Position numbers and translations under genes: made by a program. This document shows, piece after piece, positions 6,820 through 19,440 of a stretch of DNA of 64,000 bases. The notes below the pieces were generated by a model, which was given only the letters and a program-made list of their open reading frames with translations, had not been told where the DNA came from and ran no database searches. The DNA lies in contig OX243814.1 in assembly GCA_945859605.1 (NCBI GenBank), forward strand, positions 43,554,005 through 43,618,004, given 5' to 3'. Source of the DNA: Lumbricus rubellus (Eukaryota; Annelida; Clitellata; Crassiclitellata; Lumbricidae). Numbering within the stretch: the first letter of the stretch is position 1; the number at the start of each line of letters is the position of its first letter.

Positions 6820-8527
6820 CACAGCTGAAGGTGGTCTTGTGAAGAGAGTGTTGTTGGATGAGGAACCTGGACAGTCGTTCAGTCCGCACCATTCGATCAA
6901 CTGTTCATCATCCAGATCAGTCGTCTGATTGTAGTAATCAGAGAAGGATGACGAGGAAGATTGACCCAAAATAGTGGACGAAATGATCGATCCAAAAACA
7001 CTGTCTGTACGAGTAAATTTGTAAGTAAAGGTTATTAACATTCGACAACTTCTCTGCACAGCAATTGTAGATAGGGCTAAAGTAGTGAACTGGATTATGC
7101 AAATGCGAGTGGTACACAAATTAATTTGTAGCGAGGTGGATAAATTGTCTCTGCTGATGTAATAGCCTTTTAAAGACCTAATTAAAGTATGTTGGTCAAT
7201 ATCTGATTAAATAGAGCCAGAAATAGACATAAGGTCCACTATAATATTAATATATAATTATATATATTTATTTATTTAATCAGAAATCAGGTTGCCAAGT
7301 CGCAACACAGTCACAAGATAAAGAGGAAAAAGTGTAATTAAAAATTCGTTTGTTCGTTGTTCACGGGTTACTTTTATTTATTAATTTTAAACTTATCGTT
7401 TATTTTATCATTTTGTTTTAAGCTATGGTAAAGTACTCTAGGTATGAAGTTCTTATCATCCTTAGTTAGCAATTCAAAGTTATGAGTTCTCGGGAGAAGA
7501 CCGCAGCGACGCTTAATTACAGGCAGAAACAAACTCCGCAGAACATTACGCAGTTCGTCAATCTTTTTGAAGGTTTAGTCCTATTTTTAGCAACTTTATT
7601 TTGCCTGTGGCAAACAATTACAATTTGAATTTTTTCATAGGCCTTCGTCTCAAAAATTAAGAACAGGCGGCTGGTTTTGAAAGCTGCAACTTTAAAATCA
7701 GAAGTTTTAATAGGCTTACAGCTGACGAAAATTGCTTGGAAGATCCCGAAAAACAGACTCGTGACGGGCGCTGCATCTTGGCTGGTCTTGACGGCGTAGT
7801 GTCTTGCAAGAATAGCTAAGTAGGACGCCTGGGTCGTCCAAAGCGTGGCCGAACAGAGACCTTGAATGACACTGGCTGGCAGCATCGTGGCCCACACTCC
7901 AAAACCATTTGCCACCATCCAAAGCAGGTACCCGATCAGCGACACGCAAATACTCCATTTATGACCGATCAGGCGAGTTACTATCCCAGGTAGGGCGAGG
8001 CTGGAAAGAGCCATGATGATGTTGCCAATGGCCATGCTGATAACTCCCATGCCCTTCTGCACATGCAAACTGCTCTGAATAGCCACCAAACCTCCAAAGG
8101 ATATGAAGTTCAAGAGGAAGACCAATGATATGAGGAACACATTTTTCATGATTTGCTTTTTTGTCATATCAATCGGACGTCTGCGACAAATGCAATCAGA
8201 TGTCGGTTCTGTCTCAGAGACAAACTGAAGAGATGGAATTGTTCCGGTTGGCTCTTTCTCGTTCCGGATCATTGGGTCCGTCTTTGTTGCTGTATCCGCA
8301 TCCCAAATGTCTGGGTTATTCTCAATATCTTTCAACTGTTTATCTTCTGAGGTATTAGTCATTTGTGCCGTATGTAGGCCTATATCTTCTGAGGAGGATG
8401 TCGTTTGTGTTTTCTGGACATCTTCTGAGGTTGATATCTCCTGCACCATTTCTGTGTTCTCTGAGTTATCTTGAGCAACCGCTGTTTCTGTCTGCATCTT
8501 ACTGGCGTCTAGTGCATTCAGAGACAT
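6820..8527 (-). pseudogene. UNC93A-like: UNC93A-like copy 1, truncated (exons 1-2 only)
   Basis: Exon 1 is 7720-8527 (808 nt, donor GTAAGC) and exon 2 is 6820-7004 (185 nt, acceptor CGTACAG, donor GTATGT). The exons join in frame. Exon 1 encodes an acidic Ser/Thr-rich cytosolic tail (the longest of the five copies), the invariant CICRRRPIDMTK motif, then the family segments SFGGLVAIQSSLH, GHKWSICVSL and VTSLFFGIFQAIF. Exon 2 encodes a loop with NQTT and a Cys pair (CGLNDC). Exons 3-6 are absent: homology stops in intron 2 near 6600 and the Polinton region follows. Without them the protein would lose about half of its membrane segments. It could still be transcribed, but full function is unlikely. 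Confidence 0.75.
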
Positions 8528-9041
8528 TGCCTCGTTATTTCCTGTGCTTGCTCGTGATGATAATTTAATTCTACAGAGGTGTGTGAGTCACTTTTCTACA
8601 ATTGAACCATTTGTATTTCATTTACTACTCATGACGATCAGATATCTGTGTGTATATTTAACCGAGTCCCACGTACAGTATGACTTCAATTCCAATTTCA
8701 GAATAAATATAATCATCCTTTCAACGTAAATTCAGGATTTCACAACGAACTTCTTTTAAGTGGCCTATGATGCAAACTGGTTAAACATGGATCTCTAACT
8801 TAAATAATGACTTTAGTTTCAAATGTTCTACAATTATCAGATAATTACTAAGTACCCGTTAAAGAATGATTCAATAATTTTTAAACCCCTCCTAATTTTC
8901 TTATATATATTTATATATAATATATGGCCTATATATAATAATATATACAGTACATATATAGGGACCTAATATAATTTTAATTTCCATTGCGTCTATATTA
9001 TTTTTAAATTGCTCATTGACTAACATAATAGTATTATATTC

Positions 9042-9044
<3 letters not shown>
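8528..9044. other. 5' flank of UNC93A-like copy 1
   Basis: Upstream of the copy 1 start, similar in its first ~100 bp to the upstream regions of copies 2 and 3 (GAGGTGTGTGA.TCACTTTTCT). AT-rich with TATATATA tracts at 8900-8960. No gene is seen. Confidence 0.5.
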
Positions 9045-9088
<44 letters not shown>

Positions 9089-9093
9089 GGGCC

Positions 9094-9134
<41 letters not shown>

Positions 9135-9135
9135 G
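9045..9135. repeat. (TAA)n microsatellite, interrupted
   Basis: Two AAT/TAA runs separated by an AGGGCCT interruption. It abuts the left side of the retroelement fragment at 9143-9733. Confidence 0.9.
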
Positions 9136-9142
9136 GAGCCAA

Positions 9143-9733
9143 TATCTGCCAACCTCACACCTGCGCATGTGGCACGCTGGTCACCGCTAGAGGGACACAT
9201 GGCCTCTCCTGTACTCTGGCTTTTGGTCGTGTCGCTAGACACGCTGCCGTCAACGATCTTATCCATCGTATAGCCTCATCAGAGCCAGCTTTCCAGCGGT
9301 CAAAGAACCACGGGGTATGCTACGCTCGGACGGGAGGAGACCGGACGGTACCACCCTTATTCCTTGGAAAGCGGGCCGTTGTCTCGTATGGGATGCCACT
9401 GTTGTCGACACCCTTGCGCCCTCCTATCTGCAGGCAACGGCTGTCACTGCAGGAGCAGCAGCTGAAATAGCAGACACAAGAAAGGAACAAAAATATCTGT
9501 CAATTACAGCTACACATGACTTCATTCCGCTGGCCCTGGAGACTCTAGGTCCCATCAATTCTCGAGGAATAGATTTGTTAACTGATTTAGGTCGTCACTT
9601 GTCACAGGCGTCTGACGATCTAAGGGAGACGTCGTTTCTCTTCCAACGACTTTCAATTACTATTCAGCGCTTTAACGCTGTAGCCTTCACGGGCTCTTTC
9701 GTTAACCCGATGTCCGATTTGGAACAGGGGTAG
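9143..9733 (+). pseudogene. retroelement C-terminal nuclease-like fragment, frameshifted
   Basis: The upstream part reads [17 protein letters not shown]...NDLIHRIA in one frame; the downstream part reads [34 protein letters not shown]...FLFQRLSITIQRFNA in the next. I recognise this combination (Cys-rich knuckle, HGLSC, then RPDG...WDxT...K..KY) from repeat-derived proteins of many invertebrates. The PD...D...K spacing resembles the restriction-like endonuclease end of some non-LTR retrotransposons. A one-base frame change near 9312 separates the two parts, so it is a dead fragment. It is flanked on both sides by (TAA)n runs. Exact clade not identified. Confidence 0.55.
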
Positions 9734-9739
9734 CCTTTC

Positions 9740-9918
<179 letters not shown>

Positions 9919-10009
9919 GAATTAGGCTATAATTTTTATTATAATTCTACATCTTTTAAAATTTTAATTTTTTCATGCTTCGCATGACAATGCGAACTAG
10001 TCCCTAAGT

Positions 10010-10315
10010 TCTACTCCATTAGCTGCACTGGCTTCTTGTTCAGTAAGCCTGCAGGATAGAATTCAAATTGGCATATGTGACCTACAAATCCCTCAGCACC
10101 AACACACCTTCCTACCGTCAGGCACTACTAACTCCTTTCACTGTCTCCTCCACGTTGCTTGCGATCATCGTGTACAAGTCTTTAAGCTGTTCGAAGCTCA
10201 CTACTTCTCTTAGGCTTTCAAGAACATGGATCTAACTGCATCTTCCTCTTGCGACTCACTATCAGCCCCTCAGATTCGCACTTCGATGTGACCTTGCGCG
10301 TGTTACAAATTTATT
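10010..10315 (+). pseudogene. LINE reverse-transcriptase C-terminal relic
   Basis: Plus-strand translation across several stops gives a segment like LHWLLVQ..RIEFKLAYVTYKSLSTNTPSY, which matches the LHWLPV..RI.FK....T.K.L pattern near the end of CR1/L2-type LINE ORF2. A phenylalanine/lysine-rich end follows and the copy stops at a short (TAATAA) tail at 10314-10332. It is strongly decayed, and superfamily assignment below LINE is uncertain. Confidence 0.5.
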
Positions 10316-10332
10316 TAATAATAATAATAATA

Positions 10333-11098
10333 TCATTATGTCTATCGGCAACAGCTTACGAAAGAACCTTTAATGTGTTTGAATATGAAGGAAATTTATA
10401 CTGAACAATAGTTCACTGTATTTGGCCACATGCTAAGTGATAGCAGACCTACTTATTATGTGCCCAGAGCCAAAGTTCAAGTTACAGACTTTCGCTCATT
10501 TGCTGATTAGCAGAATGTCGGAGAGAGCACTGACTTCAAATACAAATCTGCAGACATTACACAACACTTATTTACCATAAGATATATAAAAATTGTATTT
10601 CTGATAATTCCAACTGTTTGGAACTAACATCCTACGATATCCATAGCTTTTCTGGGCCCTCATCTCCTGTTTAAATAACTCTTTTACGTGTCCACCCACT
10701 CGTTTTGAGAATGATAATAATAGTTATAGGGCCTACTGAAAACGAATTGGTGCACACACAAAAACTAAAGTGGCGGCGAGGCTCGAAACCCGTCGTTTGT
10801 CAATTCTTAGCATTTGTTGTGATTCTAATAACAATTTTTTATTCTCTGTTTGTTTAGTTGAAAACACTTTTCAGGATTAGACAAGGCTTGTCATTTCATC
10901 ACTTCAACTCAGCTTTAAACAGCACTCACTGCTGAACATTTATTCATTCTATGGATTTATTTATTGCCCTGAAGTAAACTGATCAGAGGCGCTCCCATCG
11001 CAGCCACGGCGAAAGAAAAGAAGATTTGAAAGATTCATTGAACAAAGTTTGACAGATGTAATAAAGGGAGATAAATCCAGATGGACGTAGTTGTTGCA
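10333..11098. other. intergenic, with duplicated spacer sequence
   Basis: From about 10380 to 11010 this resembles 16700-17350 (spacer 5' of UNC93-like copy 2) and more distantly 26900-27310. That shows the spacers were duplicated with the genes. A short SINE-tail-like piece (TTGCCCTGAAG...AGAGGCGCTCCC) lies at ~10960-11005. No gene is visible. Confidence 0.5.
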
Positions 11099-11224
<126 letters not shown>

Positions 11225-12362
11225 GGCCTACATTATGCTTTGTTTAATTTTGAAATCACTTCATAGCAAGAGACAATTTTGTCCTCAGGTGCTGCCACCT
11301 ATTGAAAGAGATAATTATTGTCTCTACTATTCAACAGCGAACAGATCGGTCAGTCGAGGGCTGGTGGATCGGATAATTTTATCGACATAGTAACTTACTG
11401 TCGTTCACGGGCATGTTCATGATTGATGAATAGTTCATCAATAACGTCGTTACAATTCCTTGAATGTTGCTAGGAACAGCTTATCAAATGTGTCGTTATA
11501 GTGTCTTGCTTAGCAGCCAACCAAAACGTATCTAGCTTACACCATATAGCGATTTGGGAGCTGGGCTAATTTCCTTATGCTGAAAAACACTCGTTTTCTA
11601 GGGATCATCCTGCTTCTCAACTGCTGTGTATGGCGCCTTTGTAACGGCATGGTCGTGAAAAGGCGCCATATAATTTGTCGTAATTATTAGAAATGGGCTT
11701 AATTATTATAATAAATTGGTTTCCTATGTTCCGAAATGACTAGCCTATATACATATTCCTGTGTGTTAAGTTCTTACGGATTAAGCTTAATTCACTTAGT
11801 AGTTAGGCCTATTATAGGCCTATTATTATGGACAAGGGTGAAATGCAAACCTATATTATAATTGTAGGCCCATATGCATTTTTATCTTATGTTATATTAT
11901 AACAAACACATGGCTAAAATCTACGAAGTTCCTGAATTTTCGTCGGTATGTCTGCCACTTCGGAGTAGCTTTATGTTTGTGTTCCTCATCTCCTGTTGAA
12001 ACCTATGACCCTACAAAATCGTCGTTCACTATTAGGCATACGAGCAGCATAAGCCACCTTTCCAGACGACGTAATGCTAAGACAAGTTTGTTTTGTCTTT
12101 AATTGATTCTGCTAGGTGCACCAATTGCCTAATCAAGTCATCATGTCTATGGATGCCTCATTATTTATATTCTCTATATTATACAGATTTCTACAACACA
12201 TTGTCAAGCTCAGATCGGCAGTAGGACTATACCTGGTAAAATAATGAATTATTGTCTTTGCTTCTCGTGTCCGTGTCTAATATTCTATATCCATCCGTTC
12301 ATTATGGATACACAACTCAGCCTATATACATGTAGTATTGAAAATGTTATTATTAATGGGCT
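11225..12362. other. 3' flank of UNC93A-like copy 2
   Basis: No gene is seen. It aligns by eye with the 3' flank of copy 3 (17560-17871 joined to 20967-21378). The segment CTTGCTTA at 11505-11512 is the unoccupied counterpart of the site where a 3.1-kb element is inserted in copy 3. Confidence 0.55.
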
Positions 12363-14157
12363 TCAATGTCTGCGGGGCTTTGCGAGGTTTCTTCTGAAGC
12401 CGAGTATAACAGCAAACAGAAGAGTAAGACCCAGAATTAATATCGAAGTCAGGATCTGAAGTTTGACGCGAGTGCAGAGGAAGCTGCTGTAGAAATATGC
12501 AATCACAAATCCACAGGCGTGGAAGAACAGGAAGCAGGAGAAGGCGGCTTCTGTGTCATCGGAAAATAGAACTCCATAGATGGCTGAAAAGCAAAGAAAT
12601 GTATTTGCTCACGGTATTTTTTTCTCTCAAATGTTAGCCTATCTTAGGAAATCATGCAATGTCTAATCTTACCGGTATTGTTTTTATTTCAACAACTTAG
12701 AACGCGAAAAGTCGGTTAACCCAGCGTATCTTAATCCTTTTTGACACACGATAAATCTAAACTTGCAACAAAAATAATTTTGGCGTCACACCTTGCAATC
12801 ATCACATGTGAACATCGTTGAAATTTTAAAATGTTAAACTTTAATTAAGACTAAATATTTCTATTCGCTTTAAGACGCGGCTAGTAGTATCAAGGTTTCT
12901 CAGACACAGACTAAAACTGAGGTTTTTAACCTTTGTGTAGCGACACACAAAATGTGTTGCGAATCGACCCGATGTGTGTCACGTAACAACATGTGTTGTT
13001 GGTGCATCGTGAATTATAACAGTGTAGCGGTCTGTAACCACCAACATGCCTACTTAGCAATACTGCATTATTATGGTGGTTGGTCTGCTTTGATATGTTA
13101 ATGAACAGTTCTGTTATTGTTCTTACATTTGAGCTGAACGATCCAAACGGAGTCAGCCAATGCGCTGAAGACGGGAACGATGAAGAAGAGCGACACTTGA
13201 TTACCAGAAGGAGTCCACAGCCACAGAGTCAACTGGAAGCTCAGGTCCATTGCCAAACCTTCAAATACAATAATAAATCAAGTAAAATCATTATTCAGTG
13301 GCTAGTCCACCTAATCGAGAAAGGTAAATTAGATAAAGATTTACGGTCATACAGGAATCAGGATTCATTGAAAGGGTCTTAAGGAGCCACTATATTATAC
13401 ATGTAGGTCCTAAAGTAGCAGTTCAGTCTCATGAGCCAGCATACTTGGGTAGGCCAAACAAAGCATGTTATACTATTTACAAGAAAAGAAGAACCTCGAC
13501 TAATTACTCAACAACATTGCCGCTTAACAGTCTATTTTGAGCAAATTAAAATGACACAATTTAGGTACCGGTACAAATAATAATTAATTAAGATGGTGTG
13601 GTGTGGTAGAACAAGTTACCCTAATATCTGCTTTTTGGTTAAGCATACTCTTTAGGAGCTCCTAGGTCAATTTCATCGAGCAAGAAGTGGTGCAATCCTT
13701 TTTGAAGAGCCGTAGATTAAGAAGTTATCTAATAATTGATGATGGAATCTCTTTACATACTAATTATTGAGACCACAGTATCTCCTACCGAAGATTAGCA
13801 CCGGTATGATGCCGGTGTACTTGGTGATCCTGCCGCTGAGGAAACACCCCAGGGATCTGCAGATTGAGGCTGGGATCAGACACCAGCCAACCATCGAAAT
13901 GGCCAGAAAACACGACACGAATGACTATCAAGGCATAACACACACAAAATATTAGCAACTTTGGTTCAATCACTGTCATTCATCGTCAATACAACAATAC
14001 AACATCGGCTGCAATTATTGTGCAGGAACCGAGAGTATTATTACTAGCAGCAGTAGTCATAATAATAGAAGGAGGCTTAGTTGTAGTAGCGCGAGTAACA
14101 TTATTATTATTATTATTAGTAGTAGTAGTAGTAGTTGTAGTAGTAGTAGTAGTAGTT

Positions 14158-14215
<58 letters not shown>

Positions 14216-16507
14216 CAGCAGCAGCAGCAGCAGTAGCAGTAGTAGTAGTACGCCTACGCCTAAGTAGCCAAGTTCATAATTCAAATGTCGATGACTTAAT
14301 ACCTGCATCAGAGCACATACTCACTCTCGTGTACTCAGCCTCATGAAACGTATTTTGCATTCCAGTGTACATAGTAAGTGGAATCAACAGCAATTGCTTC
14401 ACATGACGCATTTGTCTAGCGGTTGCCTTTAGTGACGATGTCACCATCTTGCGGATTTTGGTGGAATCTGACTTTGGGTTTCGAACCCATGATCTCGGAA
14501 GAGGATCAACAAAGACACAGCAGATGAGGAGAGCGATGGTTCCTAAGGTAACGTAGACTCCGACCAATGTCCAGATCTACAATGAAAAGAGTTCGCATAA
14601 TAGTAGCTTATCTTCTTCTATCCATCTAGCTCTCTGTAACCGTCCTTTGTCATCATCCAGTCCAGTAGCTTATAATAACTAATAATAATAATAATATTAT
14701 TATTATTACTATAATGAGGGACACATCAGGCAACGAAGCAAAATGATGAAAAATTTTTAGAAATAAATATCTAGGTGGGTGTCATCACCGCACGTGGCCT
14801 AAATTGATGGCACACTGACACAGTTAGGTGAAAGAGAAAAGCATTTTGTAAATACTAATTTAAAGTAGTGCCTCAGATGCAATGTGAAATGTAGATAAAG
14901 TAACATGTTTTAGAAGTTTAAATGCACCTTTGACACGCCTCTGAGACACGACAATGCTCCGTGTGAGTAAATAAATCTGAAATGACCTCGTTTCCTAAAT
15001 GCATTCATGGCGATGCCAAGCCTAACCATGTGGACCAAGTTTCGTCGGCTCATAGAATTTGAATCATCTAATGTAAAAGGCGCTGTACCAACAATTTTGT
15101 TTACATACATTCATACAATGACAGTCATACCACACTTGATGGTGGTCTTGCGAAGAGAGTGCTGTTAGATGAGGAACTTGGACAGTCGTTCAGTCCGCAC
15201 CATTCGAGCAACTGTTCATCATTCAGATCAGTCGTCTGATTGGTGTAATCAGAGAAGGATGAAGAGGAGGAAGATTGACCCAAAATAGAGGACGAAATGA
15301 TCGATCCAAAGATACTGCCTGTTGGAATAAATTTGAAAGTAAAGTCTACTAACTATCGATGATTACTCTGTGCAGTACTGTAATTGTAGATAGGAACAAC
15401 CTAGTGAACTGGATTAACCAAATGCGAGTAGTACACAAAATAAAAATGTAACGAAGTGGATACATTGTCACTGTAGATGTTATTGCATTTTTCGAAAGAC
15501 ATGATTAAACTTCTGTGGTAAATAATAATAGATTCGCAAATATACATGCTTCATGTAGTTCATCAAGCTTTGTCGAAGGGTACCTTTTACAACTTTATCT
15601 TTTCGGTGGTAACAATTATAATAATAAAAAATTATAGATTTTTATATTCGTAGGCCCTATATATGCGTTTGTATAAAAACTAAGAACATGCGGCTATTTT
15701 TCAATAGCTGCAACTTTAAAATAAGAAATTTCAATGCTTACTGCAGACGGAAATTGCTTGGAAGATTCCGAAAAACAGACTCGTGGCGGGTGCCGTGTCT
15801 TGTCCTGTCTTAACAGCGTAATGTCTTGCAAGGCTAGTCAGGTAAGAACATTCAGCAGTCCAAAGCGTGGCCGCACAGAGGCCTTGGATGGCACTGGCTG
15901 GCAGCATCGTGGCCCAGACTCCAAAGCCATTTGCCACCATCCACAGCAGGTACCCGATCAGCGACACGCACATGCACCATTTATGGCCGAGCAGGCGAAT
16001 GACGATCCCGGGTAGGGCGAGGCTGGAAAAAGCCATGGTGATGCTGCAAATTGCCATGTTGATAACACCCATGCCCTTCTGAATATGCAGACTGCTCTGA
16101 AGCGCCGACAAACCTCCGAAAGCTGTGAAGTTCAAGAGAAAGACCAATGCTACGAGGAGCACGTTTTTCATGATTTGTCGTTTTGTCATATCAATCGGAC
16201 GTCTGCGACAAATGCAATCAGATGTCGGTTCTGTCTCAGAGACAAACTGAAGGGATGGAATGGTTCCGGTTGGCGCTTCATCGTTCCGGATCATCGGGTC
16301 CGTCTCTGTTGCTGTATCCGCATCCCAGATGTCTGGGGTATTCTCCATATCGTTCAACAGTTTATCTTCTGAGGAGAATGTCGTTTCTTTCATCTGAACA
16401 TCTTCTGAGGTTGATATATTCTGCATACTTTTTGTATCCTCTGAGTTATCCTGAGTAGCCGCTGCTTCTGTTTGCATCTTACTGGCGTCTAGTGCATTCA
16501 GAGACAT
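12363..16507 (-). CDS. UNC93A-like: UNC93A-like membrane protein, copy 2 (intact, 6 exons)
   Basis: Exons: 15742-16507, 15131-15318, 14325-14576, 13789-13924, 13127-13258, 12363-12583. All introns have GT/AG ends, phases agree, and the joined CDS is 1695 nt (564 aa). Residues 1-100 are an acidic cytosolic tail ending in CICRRRPID. Multiple membrane spans follow from ~115 (NFTAFGGLSALQSSL is the UNC93 signature). A large loop with NQTT and CGLNDC comes from exon 2. Exons 3-4 join as AEYTR/SFVSCFLAI, and the tail ends FRRNLAKPRRH. UNC93 proteins are MFS-like; C. elegans UNC-93 modulates a potassium channel and UNC93B1 traffics Toll-like receptors, while UNC93A itself is poorly characterised. 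Confidence 0.88.
14100..14260. repeat. (GTA)n/(AGC)n trinucleotide microsatellite
   Basis: Long TTA, GTA and AGC runs within intron 3 of UNC93A-like copy 2. They produce poly-Val and poly-Leu shadow frames on the two strands. Confidence 0.95.
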
Positions 16508-17871
16508 TGCCTCGTTAGGCTATTTCCTGTGTTTACTCGTGATGATCATTTAATTCGAAAGAGGTGTGTGATTCACTTTTCTTCAATTGAACCATTTGAA
16601 TTTCATTAACTATTTACGAGGGCCAAACATCTAGCTGAATATATATCTAACCGGATCTCACAGTATGACTTCAAGTCCAATAGAGTATATAATTATTGTT
16701 TGAATATGTAGAAAGTTTATACTGAACAGTAGTTAACTGTATTTGGCAACATGCGACTTCGGACGTGATAATTTATCAGACCTAGCCTACTTATTATGTG
16801 CCACAGTCAAAGTTCAAGTTATAGGCTTTCGCTAAATAACTGATTAGCGAGAATTCGTCGGGCAGAGCACTGACTTCAAATATAAGTCTATAGACATCAC
16901 ACAGCATGCATTTACCGCAAGATAGATGACTGTATATGAAAAGTGTATATTAATGAAAATTATAATTGGTCCATCGGTTTGGAACAAACATCTTATCGAT
17001 ATCCCGAGAGTGCCTCATCTGATATTTAAATAACTCTTTACTTATCCACCTGGTTGTTTTGAGAATGATGCTAATAATTATACTCAAAATGACACGTAAA
17101 AAGTTAGAGTAACGCCGATGCTCGAAACCAGTGGTTTTTCGCTTCTTAGCAATAATTGTTATAATTGTAATAACAATTTCTTATTCTCTGTTTAGTTCAA
17201 ACAACTTTTCAGGATTAGACAACGCTTATCATGTCATCACTTCAACTCAAATCACACTCAATGCTGAACAGTTATTCATTCATTCTATGGATTTATATAG
17301 CGCCAATCAAGTAAACTAGCCAGAGGTGCTCCCATCCCAGCCACGGCGAAAGAAAAGAAAACGGAACAAAGTTCTACTGTCAGATGTAACAAAAAGAGGT
17401 CATTCCAGATGGAAAACCCGCAAGTTGGGCAAGTAAAATATCGTATTTGTATAATTCAAGTTGCATCTCAGTGTGCAAAGGATACTGCTGAATTTGCTGA
17501 AATAAGTGTATCAACATTCGTGTAGAGCCTTTAATTGACCCTTCATAAATCCGCGAATGCAGTTATTCAATAGGACTGCATTAACTGTCTTTAATTTTGA
17601 AATCCCTGCGATTTGTCCTCAGTACAGGTGCAGACGCTTATTGAAAGACATAATTATTATTTATTGTCGCTGGCGCGCTGCACTTCAACAGCGAACACCT
17701 CAGCCAGTCAGTGTTTGTCGAGGGCTGATCGAGTGGAGATGTCGACTTAATAACCTAATGGCACTCACGGTCATGTTGATGATTGATGAACAGTCCATCA
17801 GAAACATCGTTACGCTTCCTGAACGTTGCTATAAACAGCTTATCAAATGTGTCGTTATAGCGTCTTGCCTA
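16508..17871. other. spacer between UNC93A-like copies 2 and 3
   Basis: The first part is the 5' flank of copy 2 and is duplicated 5' of copies 1 and 3. A SINE-tail-like piece (TTATATAGCGCCAATC...AGAGGTGCTCCC) lies at ~17290-17345. From ~17560 the sequence is the 3' flank of copy 3, interrupted at 17871 by the inserted element. No gene is seen. Confidence 0.5.
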
Positions 17872-17972
17872 CACAGGCGTAGACTTGGTCCGAATTGGAG
17901 GGGGGACGAGCAGCCAAAGGACGATCGCCAAGGCGCAAAGCGCCGTGAAGGGGAGGGTAGATATATATATAA

Positions 17973-17992
17973 ATATATTAGACTGGTCCAAA
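17973..17992. repeat. 20-bp inverted repeat, left arm
   Basis: Exact reverse complement of 20522-20541 (core ATTAGACTGGTCCAAA). The arms lie 2.5 kb apart inside the 3.1-kb insertion and are each preceded by TATATA tracts. Confidence 0.8.
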
Positions 17993-19059
17993 AAAATGAA
18001 CATTGAAATATTTGAAAGGCATGTTGTTTTTTTGTACATCTGGTACAAGAAACCCACAGTGCAAAATATTAAAGCACTGTGGCTCTATCTTCAGGTCCCT
18101 CAATGCTGTCAAAGTTTCAGCATGCTTACTACATTGTAAACGGTGCAATATAACTGGCAGGTCTCCAGTCAACGAGTATTGAGCCTTCCAATTTAGCTGT
18201 TAGCAATATTATTGAATTGCCAGCATGGAAAGCAGCTGCAATTAGTGTTTAATTGACTGTCCATGTCCAGTGTCTAATAAAAAAAAAACTATCTAAGAAT
18301 ACTGGCAGCATGTCACATTGTCGGTTCAGAAAGTCGAATTTGACCATGAAGATTACGATGAAGCTCCGTCACTTAGAGTAATGCTTAGTGTCTTCGCTCT
18401 TCGTCAGGGAGTCATTGAAGGTGCTGATTGTTGCAACTAATCTCATAAATCTCTCTGCCCCATCATTTACGACTTGGTTTGTAGGCCAACTTAGGAGGAA
18501 GATCCAACAACATCTCCTTAATACAAAGAGATTTTATAAACCTCCGGCTCTCTGTTATTTCCTCTCCTTGTTTTCCTTAGGAACCTACCTCTTGCATTCT
18601 AGGTTCATCTTCTTTACTTGTGTCTTGATTATTTCTTTTATCGTTCATTAACTGCTTTTTGGGGGAAAATAAAAACACCAGCAAGGTCAATTTCTAAATA
18701 CCAGAAAGGACGTATGAAAGTAGTAAATGCTGCCTTAGTGATCTTCTCATTTACAGCGTCGTGTTGGTCATCCAGGAGAGCCAAGTCATTCACAGCAGCA
18801 TCGCAGGCTCTTGGAGCCACTAACCTACAGGTAATGGGTTAGATCAGGACAATAAAAACAGCCACTTCTCAGATCGAGAACAGCTTCCCCGATCCTGGTT
18901 GGTTTCATTTGCTCACAAAACATCACGAGTTTGAGCATACATGTACGTAAATGAACTTTATTATCTGTGGTGCATGGTGGAGTGTGAAGATCCCCTGTTA
19001 GAAAATACAGAGGCACAGTTCTGCAAGTCTTCATGACCACGATGGCTTCATCTTGGCAC

Positions 19060-19440
19060 TTCCTGCAGTCAGTTATTTTAGAGCCTGCAATGCACGGAAT
19101 AGCGGACTGTTATGATGACAGACCACTGTTGCCGATAAACGTTTGAATAACTGGATATCAGGTCCAGAAGATGCGTCCATCACAACTGTGAAGACTATAT
19201 CTGTTGCGAGATGTCTGTACAAGTTAAATGCAACAGAGGTCAACACAATGTAACACAACATGCAGTTACAAACATCCGTAATGGATCCCATGCCAGACTT
19301 TGCCAGTGTTGTAAGCACTGTAGAGTCAAATAACAGAGCTTCAATAGGTTTTTACAATGTCCATTCTTCAATGATCTTGACAGCGACGTTGGTTATGGCA
19401 GTTCCAGTAGGCTACCCGATGGAAGTTTTGGCACAGCGAT
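19060..19440 (-). pseudogene. decayed transposase remnant
   Basis: Minus-strand translation gives IIEEWTL(stop)KPIEALLFDSTVLTT and, further on, HLATDIVFTVVMDASSGP followed by DIQLFKRL. This spacing of a W-L / FDST core and a later GPDIQLFKRL segment resembles transposase-derived proteins I know from cnidarians and arthropods, but several stops and frame changes are present. It lies inside the 3.1-kb hAT-like insertion and could be the remnant of its own transposase. Assignment is tentative. Confidence 0.35.

Noticed and set aside
13080..13382. 100-codon plus-strand frame with RSPQPQSQLEAQ
   Set aside because: Antisense shadow of UNC93A-like exon 5; the same antisense peptide appears at every copy.
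14020..14346. Long poly-Val (plus) and poly-Leu (minus) open frames
   Set aside because: They are translations of the GTA/TTA/AGC microsatellite in an intron.
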